NCBI GenBank assembly: GCA_015075365.1
Contig: JABTUN010000003.1
Location: forward strand, 851,060-915,059
Direction of reading: 5' to 3'
Source: Verrucomicrobiaceae bacterium
GTDB lineage: Bacteria; Verrucomicrobiota; Verrucomicrobiia; Verrucomicrobiales; Verrucomicrobiaceae
Length of the DNA: 64,000 bases
Shown here: piece by piece, positions 26,771 through 36,045 of the stretch
Numbering within the stretch: position 1 is the first letter of the stretch
Layout of the letters: the number at the start of each line of letters is the position of its first letter
Notes under the pieces: model-generated
What the model was told of the DNA's origin: nothing
The model's input: the letters and a program-made list of their open reading frames with translations, nothing else
Databases searched by the model: none
Program-made: the position numbers and the translations under genes

Positions 26771-27910
26771 TCACCGGCTGGTGGGCGCGGAGGAGCAGGC
26801 GGACGAACATGCATCCGCGCGCAGGTCGTCGAGCCGGACCTTTCCCAGGTCGCTGCGCGGGATGCGCGCCAGCGGGAGGATGCAGGATACGCGCTCGAAG
26901 GGGCGGAGGGACTCGTTGAGGGCGCTTTGCAGGCGTTCGGCGTCCGCGCGGCTGATGCCGCTGACGGCCAGCACCAGCCGGGCCTCGGCGCGGGCGTCCG
27001 GCAGGTCGCAGACGGCGGCGTCGCCGGTGGGCAGGCCGAGGCGGAGGCGCAGCGTGTCGAGGGTCTCCTGAAGGGAGCCGAGGGAGACGAACTCGCCCAA
27101 GATTTTCACCTGGCCCGCGGCGCGGCTGGTGAAGCGCAGCAGGCGGCGCGGGCCGTCCGTGGTCAGGGTGACGCGGTCGCGCGTGCGCAGGCCGTTTTCG
27201 GCGGAGAGGGGTTCCCAGCGCCAGCCTGCGGCCGCGGGGGAGACATAGCCCCTGGCCAGCGCGGGACCTTTCACCGTCAGCACACCGTCCGGACCGGTGT
27301 GCAGGTCCCAGATCGGCAGGACCTCCATGTCACCGTCCTCCACGCGCTGGGAGGCCACCTGGGAGCAGGTCTCCGTCATGCCATAGGTGCGCCGCAGCGG
27401 CCAGCCGAGCGCGCGGGCGGCCGCGGCCACCTCCGCGCCCAGGGCGGCGCCGCCCACGAGCACGGCGCGCAGGGAGGCGGGCGCGGTGATCCGCGCGGCC
27501 ACGAGGTCAAACACCTGCGCGGGCACCAGGGAGGCCAGCGTGGCCTGCGTGCGCGCCGCCAGGGCGGCAAAGGCCTCCGCGTGCCACTTCCCGGGCAGCG
27601 TCTCGAACGTGTTCCCCGCCGCGAACGCGCGGGCCACGATGCCGAAGCCGCCCACATGCCACCGCGGCAGCGCCAGCAGCCAGCGGTCGTCCGGCGTGAC
27701 GCCGTAATGCGCGTTCACCGCGCGCGCGGAGACCAGCAGCGCCTCCTTGGTGAGCGCCACCCACTTCGGCGCGCCCTCCGTGCCGCTCGTCTGGAACAGG
27801 CACCAGCCGCGCGGGCCCAGCGTGCCGTCCACAAACTCCCGCAGCCCCTCCGCGTGCCCGCCGGGGGCGCAGGCCACGTGCGTGTCCGCGCTGTGCCAGA
27901 AATCCGTCAT
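26771..27910 (-). CDS. menE: o-Succinylbenzoate-CoA ligase
   Basis: A 379-residue adenylate-forming enzyme, shorter than many homologues. It has the ATP-binding loop LFQTSGTEGAPKWVALTKEA, the GGAALGAEVAAAA segment, RRTYGMTETCSQVAS and the C-terminal GQVKILGEFVSLG. MenE activates o-succinylbenzoate to its CoA ester in menaquinone synthesis. The final segment with the catalytic Lys reads RSDLGKVRLDDL. Its start overlaps the menC stop by four bases, so the two are co-translated. Confidence 0.88.
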   Translation of the reverse strand: MTDFWHSADTHVACAPGGHAEGLREFVDGTLGPRGWCLFQTSGTEGAPKWVALTKEALLVSARAVNAHYGVTPDDRWLLALPRWHVGGFGIVARAFAAGNTFETLPGKWHAEAFAALAARTQATLASLVPAQVFDLVAARITAPASLRAVLVGGAALGAEVAAAARALGWPLRRTYGMTETCSQVASQRVEDGDMEVLPIWDLHTGPDGVLTVKGPALARGYVSPAAAGWRWEPLSAENGLRTRDRVTLTTDGPRRLLRFTSRAAGQVKILGEFVSLGSLQETLDTLRLRLGLPTGDAAVCDLPDARAEARLVLAVSGISRADAERLQSALNESLRPFERVSCILPLARIPRSDLGKVRLDDLRADACSSACSSAPTSR

Positions 27911-28878
27911 CGCAGCCTCCTCCAGGGCAGGGAATCGAGCACCTCGCCAAAGCCCAGGCCGCCGCCGCCGCGGTCCGCGCTCAACTGCCCGCCGTGGGAG
28001 CTCACGCGCTCAAAGAACGCGTCCTTCTCGAACAGGTGCTCCGTGCACAGGCCGCAGAAGTCGAGCGCATGGCCGGAGGCGGCGGCCAGCGCCGCCTCGT
28101 AGGCGGCGAACATCTGCCCCAGCGCGTGATCCATGGCGGAGGTCATCACGAGGCGTTTCTCCGGGTGCAGGCCGGCGACCGCGCGCCAGTCACGCCGGGC
28201 GGGTTTCACCACCACGGCGTCAAAGCCGTGGGTGCCGGTCTTCCAGCCCTTGTCCAGCGCCAGCGCCACGCCCCAGCGCCGCCGCATGGTCTCCCAGGCC
28301 TCCGCGTCGTAGGAAAAGGGGTCCTCCACGAAATCGAGCGCGCGATAGACGCGCAGGGGCATGAACTCGACGAACTTCTCAAACGTGCGGCGGTCCAGCA
28401 CGCCGTTGAAATCGACGCGCAGGCGCGTGCCCTGCGCCTCGAAGCGTTTCGCGCAGCCCTCCAGGAAGCGCATCGTCTCGCCGTAATTGGCAAAGCCCTT
28501 CGCCTTGATCGCGGGCCAGCCCTCCGCCAGCACGCGCTCCATCTGCGGCTCCGTCTCGGCGGAGAAACTCCACGAGTAGTGGCTGGGCGGCACCTCCAGC
28601 CCCTCGAACAGGCTCACGCCCGCGCGCCGCGCCGCGCCGTCGAGCTCCGCGCAGCGCAGCGCCATCTCCGTCACGGGGGTGGTGACGCCGTCCGCCAGCA
28701 GGCTGAGCTGCTCTTCCACGGTGGCGTCGCCGAACTCCGGCCACGGGTGGATGCAGCCGTGGCCGTCATTCACCCGGATGAGCGCGCCGGCGAAGACGCG
28801 CCGCTGGGACACCGCGTTCAGCGTCACCCCGCTCTTCAGCAGATACTCATGCACATAAACCGGCCCGGAGAATTCCAT
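27907..28878 (-). CDS. menC: o-Succinylbenzoate synthase
   Basis: A 323-residue enolase-superfamily protein from ATG 28878. The metal ligands can be read in LRVDFNGVL, LDFVEDPFSYD and LALDKGW, with the catalytic lysines in IKAKGFANYGE and VVVKPARRDW. MenC dehydrates SHCHC to o-succinylbenzoate in menaquinone (vitamin K2) synthesis. It forms a two-gene operon with menE. Confidence 0.85.
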   Translation of the reverse strand: MEFSGPVYVHEYLLKSGVTLNAVSQRRVFAGALIRVNDGHGCIHPWPEFGDATVEEQLSLLADGVTTPVTEMALRCAELDGAARRAGVSLFEGLEVPPSHYSWSFSAETEPQMERVLAEGWPAIKAKGFANYGETMRFLEGCAKRFEAQGTRLRVDFNGVLDRRTFEKFVEFMPLRVYRALDFVEDPFSYDAEAWETMRRRWGVALALDKGWKTGTHGFDAVVVKPARRDWRAVAGLHPEKRLVMTSAMDHALGQMFAAYEAALAAASGHALDFCGLCTEHLFEKDAFFERVSSHGGQLSADRGGGGLGFGEVLDSLPWRRLR

Positions 28879-28986
28879 GTGCCGCATCCTTCGCGCGCTT
28901 CGGGCCGGGATCAACGGTTCATCCCGTCCTTGCACCCCGCCCGGGGCTTCCTACTGTCCGCCTCCCTTTCCCCAAAAACCATCCGC

Positions 28987-30069
28987 ATGAGCAAGCACAT
29001 CAAACTCTACATCCCCGGCCCTGTCGAAGTCAGCGCCGACACCTATGAAGCCATGACCCAGCCGATGATCGGCCACCGCGGGAAGGGCTTCCAGGACCTC
29101 TACGCGGAGATCCAGCCGATGCTGCAGACCCTGTTCGGCACGAAGCAGCAGGTCTTCCTGAGCACCTCCTCCGCCTGGGGCGTGATGGAGGGCTCCATCC
29201 GCAATCTGGTGAAGAAAAAGGTCCTCAACTGCTGCAACGGCGCCTTCTCCGACAAGTGGCTCGATGTGTCCAAGCGCTGCGGCAAGGAAGCCGAGGCCTA
29301 TCAGGTCGAATGGGGCCAGCCGATCATGGCTGCGGAGATCGACAAGCGCCTCGCCACCGGCGAGTTCGATGCCGTCACCTTCATCCACAACGAAACCTCC
29401 ACTGGCGTGCTCAGCCCCATCGCCGAGATCGCCGCGCTGAAGAAGAAGTATCCCGATGTGATGTTCATCACCGACAGCGTGTCCGGTTTCACCACCGTGC
29501 CGGTCCATTTTGACGACTTGGGCATCGACGTGCTGCTCACCGGCTCGCAGAAGGCCTTCGCGTTGCCTCCGGGCCTCGCGCTCTTCACCGCCAGCGAGGC
29601 CGCCATGGCCCGCGCCGCCACGATCAACGACCGCGGCTACTACTTCGACTTCCTGGAGTTCAAGGCGAACGGCGAGAAGAGCATGACGCCCTCCACGCCG
29701 TGCATCAGCCTCATCTACGGCCTGCGCCACCAGTTGAAGAAGATGTTCGCCGAGGGCCTCGACGCACGCTACGCCCGCCACGCCAAGCTCAACGGCATGG
29801 TGCACGAGTGGGTGAAGAAGAACGGCTTCGAGTTCTTCGCGCCTGAGGGCTACCGCTCCAAGTCGCTCACCTGCGTCGCCAACAACAAGAACATCGACGT
29901 CGCCGCCTTCATCGCGCTGCTGAAGAGCAACCACAGCATGATCATCGACGGCGGCTACGGCAAGCTGAAGGGCAAAACCTTCCGCATCAGCAACATGGGC
30001 GATGAATCCGAGACCAGCATGACCACCGTCATCAACGCGCTCGACGACTCGCTCGCCAAGCTGGGCTGA
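28987..30069 (+). CDS. Class V aminotransferase (serine/alanine-glyoxylate type)
   Basis: A 360-residue PLP enzyme from ATG 28987. The N-terminal LYIPGPVEVSADTYEAM and the GHRGKGFQDLY segment fit the alanine/serine-glyoxylate aminotransferase group. The PLP-contacting Asp is in FITDSVSGF and the Schiff-base Lys in LTGSQKAFALPPG. It probably moves an amino group between serine, alanine or phosphoserine and a 2-oxoacid; it could serve as a phosphoserine aminotransferase in this organism. Confidence 0.85.
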   Translation: MSKHIKLYIPGPVEVSADTYEAMTQPMIGHRGKGFQDLYAEIQPMLQTLFGTKQQVFLSTSSAWGVMEGSIRNLVKKKVLNCCNGAFSDKWLDVSKRCGKEAEAYQVEWGQPIMAAEIDKRLATGEFDAVTFIHNETSTGVLSPIAEIAALKKKYPDVMFITDSVSGFTTVPVHFDDLGIDVLLTGSQKAFALPPGLALFTASEAAMARAATINDRGYYFDFLEFKANGEKSMTPSTPCISLIYGLRHQLKKMFAEGLDARYARHAKLNGMVHEWVKKNGFEFFAPEGYRSKSLTCVANNKNIDVAAFIALLKSNHSMIIDGGYGKLKGKTFRISNMGDESETSMTTVINALDDSLAKLG

Positions 30070-30126
30070 GGGCAGGGGAGGCAGATTTTTTCGTGAAATC
30101 GAGTCCTGGCGGCTCGTTTACGGGGC

Positions 30127-31539
30127 ATGTTTTCCACGCGACGCGATTTCCTCCAGACGACTGGCTGCGGCTTTGGCTACCTGGCCTGGCAGGCCCTGGC
30201 GAGCAGCCAGGCCGCGGGGATTGATCCGCTGGCGCCGCGGCGGCCGCACCATCCGGCGCGGGCGAAGCGGGTGATCTTCCTCTTCATGCAGGGCGGCGTG
30301 AGCCATGTGGACTCCTACGACTACAAGCCGCGTCTGCTCAAAGAGAACGGCAACCTGATCGACGTGGCGGACTCCCGCATCGTGGCAAAGACCGGCAAGG
30401 GCGCGCCGCAGCGTGTGATGAAGCCGCTGTGGGACTTCCAGCAGCACGGGGACAGCGGTCGCTGGGCCTCGAACCTCTTCCCGCACATCAACCAGCACAT
30501 CGACGACCTGTGCTTCCTCCATGGCATGCACACGGAGGGGGTGGCGCACGGGCCTGCCACGCTGTTCCTGCACACCGGCACGACCAGCTTCATCCGCCCG
30601 AGCATGGGCTCCTGGGTGATGTACGGGCTCGGCGCGGAGAATGAGAACCTGCCCGGCTTTGTCACCATCAGCCCCAGTCTGGGAAACGGCGGGCCGCGCA
30701 ATTACAGCAACGCCTTCCTCCCCGCCATTTTCCAAGGCACGCCGGTGGGCCGCAGCGGGCAGCCCGCGAGGGAGTCCACCATCAAGAACATCGCCAACGC
30801 CTTCTGGACGCCGGAGCAGCAGCGGAAGCAGTTCGGCCTCCTCAGCGCCCTCAATGCCGAACAGGCCGCCAAAGCCGTGCCGGGCGACACGGAGATCGAC
30901 GCCGTCATCCGCAGCTACGAGCTGGCCGCGCGCATGCAGACGAACGCCCCGGGTGTCATGGACATCAGCGGCGAGTCCGAGGCCACGCTGAAGCTCTACG
31001 GCATCAACGAGCAGCCCACGGACAACTACGGCCGCCAGTGCCTCATGGCGCGCCGCCTGGCCGAGCAGGGCGTGCGCTACATCCAGGTCAACTACGGCGA
31101 CAACTCCAACAACCCCGCCTGGGATCAGCACTCCAACATGCCCAAGCACGGCGACCATGCCGCCGCGGTGGACAAACCCATCGCCGGACTTCTCCACGAT
31201 TTGAAGCAGCGCGGCCTGCTGGAGGACACCATTGTCTGGTGGGGGGGTGAATTCGGCCGCACGCCCTACGCGCAGAACAACGGCACCGGTCGCGATCACA
31301 ATCCGCTCGGCTTCACCGTCTGGGTCGCGGGTGGCGGCTTTAAATCCGGCTTCTCGCACGGCATCACGGACGACATCGGCCACATGGCCGTCGAGGGGAA
31401 GGTCCACATGCACGACCTGCATGCCACCATCCTCCATCAGCTCGGTCTGGATCATGAAAAGCTGACCTTCCGCCATGCCGGGCGCGATTTCCGTCTCACG
31501 GATGTGCACGGGCATGTGGTGAAGGAAGTGCTGGCCTGA
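30127..31539 (+). CDS. DUF1501 secreted protein with Tat-type signal
   Basis: A 470-residue protein. The start STRRDFLQTTGCGFGYLAW is a twin-arginine-type signal. The body matches DUF1501: RVIFLFMQGGVSHVDSYDYK, YGRQCLMARRLAEQGVRY, VWWGGEFGRTPYAQ and GRDHNPLGFT. This family is related to the alkaline phosphatase/sulfatase fold and is abundant in Planctomycetes and Verrucomicrobia, usually next to a DUF1549/DUF1553 cytochrome-like gene. That partner is missing here; a DUF1080 gene follows instead. Confidence 0.9.
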   Translation: MFSTRRDFLQTTGCGFGYLAWQALASSQAAGIDPLAPRRPHHPARAKRVIFLFMQGGVSHVDSYDYKPRLLKENGNLIDVADSRIVAKTGKGAPQRVMKPLWDFQQHGDSGRWASNLFPHINQHIDDLCFLHGMHTEGVAHGPATLFLHTGTTSFIRPSMGSWVMYGLGAENENLPGFVTISPSLGNGGPRNYSNAFLPAIFQGTPVGRSGQPARESTIKNIANAFWTPEQQRKQFGLLSALNAEQAAKAVPGDTEIDAVIRSYELAARMQTNAPGVMDISGESEATLKLYGINEQPTDNYGRQCLMARRLAEQGVRYIQVNYGDNSNNPAWDQHSNMPKHGDHAAAVDKPIAGLLHDLKQRGLLEDTIVWWGGEFGRTPYAQNNGTGRDHNPLGFTVWVAGGGFKSGFSHGITDDIGHMAVEGKVHMHDLHATILHQLGLDHEKLTFRHAGRDFRLTDVHGHVVKEVLA

Positions 31540-31593
31540 CCGGCGGGAAACAATCCGGCGGAAGATGCCGCGCGGCCCCGCCGTCTTCCTGGC

Positions 31594-33036
31594 ATGCGCC
31601 TTTTCTCCCGTGCCGCGATCCTGTCCGCCCTCTCCATCCTCCGGCTGCACGCCGCGGAGCCCGGTTTCGAGCCTCTCTTTGACGGACGCACGCTCGATGG
31701 CTGGAAGCACGACGGCAACTGGGCCGTGGTGAACGGCGAGATCGCCCGGGTGAGGAAAGGCGGCCCGCTGGTGTATGACAAGGCGCGGGTGCCGGATGAT
31801 TTTGAGCTGCGCTTTGAATGGAAGGTCTCGAAGGGCTGCAATAGCGGCGTGTATTACCGCCCCGGCCAGTATGAGTATCAACTGCTGGACAACGCCAACA
31901 GCCCCTACGGCGAAAATCCGCGCCAGGCCGCCGCCTCGCTCTTCTTTGGCATGGCGCCGACGAAAGACGTGGTGAAGCCGCACGGCGGGTGGAACGAGGG
32001 CCGCGTGGTGTGCCAGGGCACGATCATCCAGCACTGGCTCAACGGCGAAAAGGTCATCGACTTTGATTATGCGGATCCGCGCTGGTTTCACGAGCTGGAA
32101 GTGCTGCGCATCCGTGGCGGCGACCTGACGAGGCGCGGGGCGAATCTCTCGCTCCAGGACCACGGGGCCGATGTGTGGTTCCGCAACCTGCGCTGGCGGG
32201 CGATTCCCGCCTCGGAGAGGCTGACGAGCGAGAATCTCACGCCGATGCGGATTCCTGATGGTGCTTTGCGAAAAGAGCAGGCGCGCATCGACACGATGCT
32301 CGCGGGGCAGAGAGGCGCGTGGAGGCACGAGGAGCTGAAACGCATCCAGGCGGAGGAGGCGCACCAGGGTGTCGCCGTGGATGAGCAGCACGTTTATGCC
32401 ATCACGAACGCCGCCATCGGCAAATACCGCAAAGACACCGGTGAGCGCGTGGCTGGCTGGCAAGAGACGCGGGGCCGCATCAAGCACCTGAACGCGGGCA
32501 TCGTGCTCGATGGCAGGCTCTGGTGCGCGCACTCCAACTACCCCGAGATGCCGATGAAAAGCTCCGTGGAGGTCTTTGATCCGCGCACGATGCAGCATCT
32601 GGAAAGCATCGACCTCACCAGCGTGGGCGGATCACTCACCTGGGTGGACCGGCGTGACGGCTGGTGGTATGCCTGCTTTGCCCAATACGCGAAAACCGGC
32701 GATCCAGCCCGCACCCGCGTCGTGCGCTTCGACTCAAACTGGAAGCCTGCCGCCGAGATTCGTTTCCCGGCGGAGATGGTGGCGAAGTTTGGCAGGAACA
32801 GCAGCTCGGGAGGCAGTTTCGGCCCTGACAGGCATCTCTTCATCACCGGGCACGATGCGCAGGAGCTGTATGTGCTCGATCTGCCGGTGGCAGGTGATGC
32901 ATGGACCTGGCGCGCCGCCATCCCGATCTCCGCGCATGGCCAGGCCTTTGCCTGGGACCGCGGCCAGCCGGGTGTTTTGTATTCCATCGACCGCAAAACG
33001 AAGGAAGTGATTGTCTCGAAGGTGGAAAGGCGGTGA
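31594..33036 (+). CDS. DUF1080 (3-keto-disaccharide hydrolase-like) domain fused to a propeller-like C-terminus
   Basis: A 480-residue secreted protein (signal MRLFSRAAILSALSILRLHA). Residues 20-210 are a DUF1080 concanavalin-like domain: PLFDGRTLDGWKHD, FELRFEWKVSKGCNSGVYYR, WNEGRVVCQGTIIQHWLNG and WFRNLRWRAIP. Residues 260-480 look like a beta-propeller (GVAVDEQHVYAITNAAIGKY, GGSLTWVDRRDGWWYACF, DRHLFITGHDAQELYVLDL). Members of DUF1080 act on sugars; the fusion suggests a bound polymer or a carrier role for the second part. Function of the fusion is unknown. Confidence 0.8.
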   Translation: MRLFSRAAILSALSILRLHAAEPGFEPLFDGRTLDGWKHDGNWAVVNGEIARVRKGGPLVYDKARVPDDFELRFEWKVSKGCNSGVYYRPGQYEYQLLDNANSPYGENPRQAAASLFFGMAPTKDVVKPHGGWNEGRVVCQGTIIQHWLNGEKVIDFDYADPRWFHELEVLRIRGGDLTRRGANLSLQDHGADVWFRNLRWRAIPASERLTSENLTPMRIPDGALRKEQARIDTMLAGQRGAWRHEELKRIQAEEAHQGVAVDEQHVYAITNAAIGKYRKDTGERVAGWQETRGRIKHLNAGIVLDGRLWCAHSNYPEMPMKSSVEVFDPRTMQHLESIDLTSVGGSLTWVDRRDGWWYACFAQYAKTGDPARTRVVRFDSNWKPAAEIRFPAEMVAKFGRNSSSGGSFGPDRHLFITGHDAQELYVLDLPVAGDAWTWRAAIPISAHGQAFAWDRGQPGVLYSIDRKTKEVIVSKVERR

Positions 33037-33090
33037 ATGGACGGTTTCTCCGTCAACGAACCGCCAGCCAGAATTCCACATCGCCTTCCC

Positions 33091-35169
33091 ATGTCTCTCA
33101 CTGCCTTCTTTCGCCCATGTTCCATCGCCCTCGTCGGTGCCACGGAGCGCGCGGGCAGTGTGGGGCGTTCGATCTGGGACAATCTGCGCGCGTTTGACAG
33201 TCCGGTGTGGCCGGTGAATGCCAAACGCGCGGAGGTGGGCGGCGTGCGCGCCTTTCCGGATCTCGCCTCGCTGCCGGCGGTGCCGGATCTGGTCGTCATC
33301 GTGACCCCGGCGGCCACGGTGCCGAAGATTGTCGAGGAAGCGGGCCGTATCGGCACGCGTGCGGCTGTCGTGATCTCCGCAGGCTTCAAGGAAACCGGAG
33401 AGGCAGGCGCGGAACTCGAAGCGCGTGTGCTGGAGGCCGCGCGCAGGCATGGCGTGCGCCTGATCGGGCCGAACTGCCTCGGCCTCATGAATCCGCACGC
33501 CGGATTGAACGCCACCTTTGCCACCAGCATGGCGCGCCCGGGCCGCGTGGCCTTCCTCAGCCAGAGCGGCGCGCTCTGCACGGCCATCCTCGACTGGAGC
33601 CACGATCAAAATGTCGGCTTCAGCGCCTTTGTCTCGACCGGCGCGATGGCGGACGTGGGCTGGGGCGATTTGATCCGTCATTTCGGCCAGGATGCGCGCA
33701 CAGAGAGCATCGTGATGTACATGGAGTCGCCCGGCGCGGACGCGGTGGACTTTCTCGCCGCCGCGCGCGAGGTGGCGGCGCGGAAACCCATTGTCGTCAT
33801 CAAAGTTGGCCGCACGGCAGAAGCATCACGCGCCGCCGCGTCACACACCGGCGCGATGACCGGCAGCGATGCGGTGCTGGATGCCGCGCTTCGCCAAAAC
33901 GGCGTGCTGCGCGTGGACACGATCGAGGAGCTCTTCGACATGGCCGAGGTGCTGGCGAAGCAGCCGCTGCCCGCGGGACCGCGTCTGGCCATCGTGACGA
34001 ATGCCGGCGGTCCCGGTGCGCTCGCCACCGACGCGCTCGTGCTCGGCGGCGGCAGCGTGGCGGAGCTTTCGCAGACGACGCTGGACGCTTTGAGCGTCGT
34101 TCTGCCCGCGCACTGGAGTCATCACAATCCGGTCGATGTTTTGGGCGATGCCGACGCCTCACGCTTTGCCAGCGCGCTGCGCATCACGGCTCAAGACGAC
34201 GCGGTGGACGGTGTGCTGGCCGTTTTGACACCGCAGGCCATGACGCAACCCACGGAGATCGCGCGGGCGGTGGCGGCGATCGCGCACCCGTCAGGCAAAC
34301 CGCTGCTGGCGAGCTGGATGGGCGCGCAGAGCGTGCAGGAAGGCCGCGCGCTGCTGAATGCCGCCGCGGTGCCAACCTATGACTATCCAGACGAGGCTGC
34401 GAAATCCTTCGTCCGCATGCACGAGCACCGCACTCGGCTCGACTGGCTGCGCGAGACGGAAAACGCGCTGTGCGACACCGCCGCCGCGAGCGTCGAACTT
34501 CCGTGCGAAGGCGGCCTGCTGAGCGAAGCCGCTGCGAAACGCGTGCTGGCCGTCGCAGGCATTCCCGTCGTCGAAACACGCGAAGCACACGATGAAGAAG
34601 CCGCCGTGGCCGCCGCGCGCGATCTCGGCTTTCCTGTCGTGCTGAAGCTGCTCTCGCCCACGATCACGCACAAAAGCGACTGCGGTGGCGTGGTGCTCGA
34701 TTTGAACGACGAAACGGCCGTGCGAGCCGCCTGGCAGGGGATTCGCGAGCGCGCGACGGCGAAGCATGGCACGGCCGCTTTCGCCGGTGTGACCGTGCAG
34801 CGCATGATTCGCGAAAAAGGCGTCGAATTGATCCTTGGAGCCTCGCAGGACGCGCAATTCGGCCCGGTGCTGCTGTTTGGCGCGGGCGGCACACTCGTGG
34901 AGGTCATGCAGGACCGCACGCTGGCCCTGCCGCCGCTCAATCAGGCGCTGGCGCGGCGTTGGATGCGGGAGACGCGCGTCTTCAAGCTGCTCCAGGGCAC
35001 GCGCGGCGGCCGGCCAGTGGATTTCGCGGCACTGGAGGACGTGCTGGTGCGTTTTTCCCGGCTCGTGCACGCGGAGCCGCGTCTGCTGGAGGTGGATATC
35101 AACCCGCTGCTCGCCACGCCCGCCGGCGTGCTGGCCCTGGATGCCCGTATGGTGCTGTCCCGGGCCTGA
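33091..35169 (+). CDS. ADP-forming acyl-CoA synthetase, fused alpha and beta parts
   Basis: A 692-residue protein from ATG 33091. The N-terminal CoA-binding domain (PCSIALVGATERAGSVG) is followed by a succinyl-CoA-ligase-like part with the phospho-His region AASHTGAMTGSDAVLDAA, then a C-terminal ATP-grasp half (VLKLLSPTITHKSDCGGV). Enzymes of this type interconvert acetyl- or acyl-CoA and ATP from ADP plus phosphate, and related proteins include protein acetyltransferases. No GNAT domain is present, so a synthetase role is favoured. Confidence 0.88.
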   Translation: MSLTAFFRPCSIALVGATERAGSVGRSIWDNLRAFDSPVWPVNAKRAEVGGVRAFPDLASLPAVPDLVVIVTPAATVPKIVEEAGRIGTRAAVVISAGFKETGEAGAELEARVLEAARRHGVRLIGPNCLGLMNPHAGLNATFATSMARPGRVAFLSQSGALCTAILDWSHDQNVGFSAFVSTGAMADVGWGDLIRHFGQDARTESIVMYMESPGADAVDFLAAAREVAARKPIVVIKVGRTAEASRAAASHTGAMTGSDAVLDAALRQNGVLRVDTIEELFDMAEVLAKQPLPAGPRLAIVTNAGGPGALATDALVLGGGSVAELSQTTLDALSVVLPAHWSHHNPVDVLGDADASRFASALRITAQDDAVDGVLAVLTPQAMTQPTEIARAVAAIAHPSGKPLLASWMGAQSVQEGRALLNAAAVPTYDYPDEAAKSFVRMHEHRTRLDWLRETENALCDTAAASVELPCEGGLLSEAAAKRVLAVAGIPVVETREAHDEEAAVAAARDLGFPVVLKLLSPTITHKSDCGGVVLDLNDETAVRAAWQGIRERATAKHGTAAFAGVTVQRMIREKGVELILGASQDAQFGPVLLFGAGGTLVEVMQDRTLALPPLNQALARRWMRETRVFKLLQGTRGGRPVDFAALEDVLVRFSRLVHAEPRLLEVDINPLLATPAGVLALDARMVLSRA

Positions 35170-35223
35170 TTTTGCCATTTGCGCCCGCGGCATCGGGCGA
35201 TAAGGATGCGGTCGCCAAACCCC

Positions 35224-35406
35224 ATGAAAACCGTCTCGTACATCGCCTGCGCCGCCGCCTTCATCTTTGCCTCCGCCTCCTGCGACAAGCACTCCTGGAA
35301 GGAGACCCAGGTGCTGCACGAAGGCATGCACAAGGATCACGGCGCGGAGCACAAGGACTCCCATGCCAAGCCCGCCGACCACGCTGGCGAGAAGAAGGAT
35401 CATTGA
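35224..35406 (+). CDS. Small His-rich lipoprotein
   Basis: A 60-residue protein with a lipoprotein signal MKTVSYIACAAAFIFASASC, lipidation Cys at residue 20. The mature part is short, charged and rich in His, Lys and Asp (HEGMHKDHGAEHKDSHAK), which could bind a metal such as zinc or copper, but no family is recognised. It precedes another lipoprotein gene by 9 bp. Confidence 0.65.
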   Translation: MKTVSYIACAAAFIFASASCDKHSWKETQVLHEGMHKDHGAEHKDSHAKPADHAGEKKDH

Positions 35407-35415
35407 TCCGCGATC

Positions 35416-36045
35416 ATGAAGCGCCTGCCGGCCATTCTGCTGCTTTTGCTGGCGCTGGCTTCCGGTGGTTGTTCCACCGTTCGTGATGGCTGGACGTGGT
35501 GTGTGGGCTCGATTCCTGTCCAAGGCGGCCGTGAGTTGCATGTCTGCGAGGCCAAAAAGAGCGCCTTGCTGCTTCAAAAAGACCCGCGCTGGGCCGATGA
35601 ACCTCTCGGCCCCACGAAGCTGACGCTCGGCACCCACGGCTGCGTTATCACCAGTGCCGCCATGGCCTGCAACTTTCTCAGCGTGCCGTTGACGCCCAAG
35701 GAGCTCAACGAGCGCCTGAACAAGCAGGACGGCTATCTTTCCAACGGCTGGATGGTCTGGAGCGCGATTCCACGCGTCACCGAAGAACGCCTGACCGCCT
35801 CCTACCACACCCTTCCCGCGCATCGATGGATCGATGACGCGCTGGAGCGCGGCGAGTGCCCCATTGTGAAATACCGTCTTCCCCAAGGCACGCCGCACTG
35901 GTGCCTCGTCGTCGGCAAAGACGGCCTCGACTACCTCGTGCATGATCCGTTGCGAGACGAGAAGGAGCCGCTGAAGCTCGCGACACTGACGAGGCGCATC
36001 CGCGCGGTGCGTGTCATCCGGAGGAATGTGACGCCTGGGGAGTGA
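35416..36045 (+). CDS. C39-like cysteine peptidase lipoprotein
   Basis: A 209-residue lipoprotein (signal ILLLLLALASGGC, Cys at residue 19). The body resembles a C39/papain-like fold: THGCVITSAAMACNFL places a candidate nucleophile Cys, then GTPHWCLVVG gives the His and YLVHDPL the Asp. Such proteins often cleave or bind peptides at the cell surface. The Cys-His-Asp order fits, but activity is not proven. Confidence 0.7.
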   Translation: MKRLPAILLLLLALASGGCSTVRDGWTWCVGSIPVQGGRELHVCEAKKSALLLQKDPRWADEPLGPTKLTLGTHGCVITSAAMACNFLSVPLTPKELNERLNKQDGYLSNGWMVWSAIPRVTEERLTASYHTLPAHRWIDDALERGECPIVKYRLPQGTPHWCLVVGKDGLDYLVHDPLRDEKEPLKLATLTRRIRAVRVIRRNVTPGE

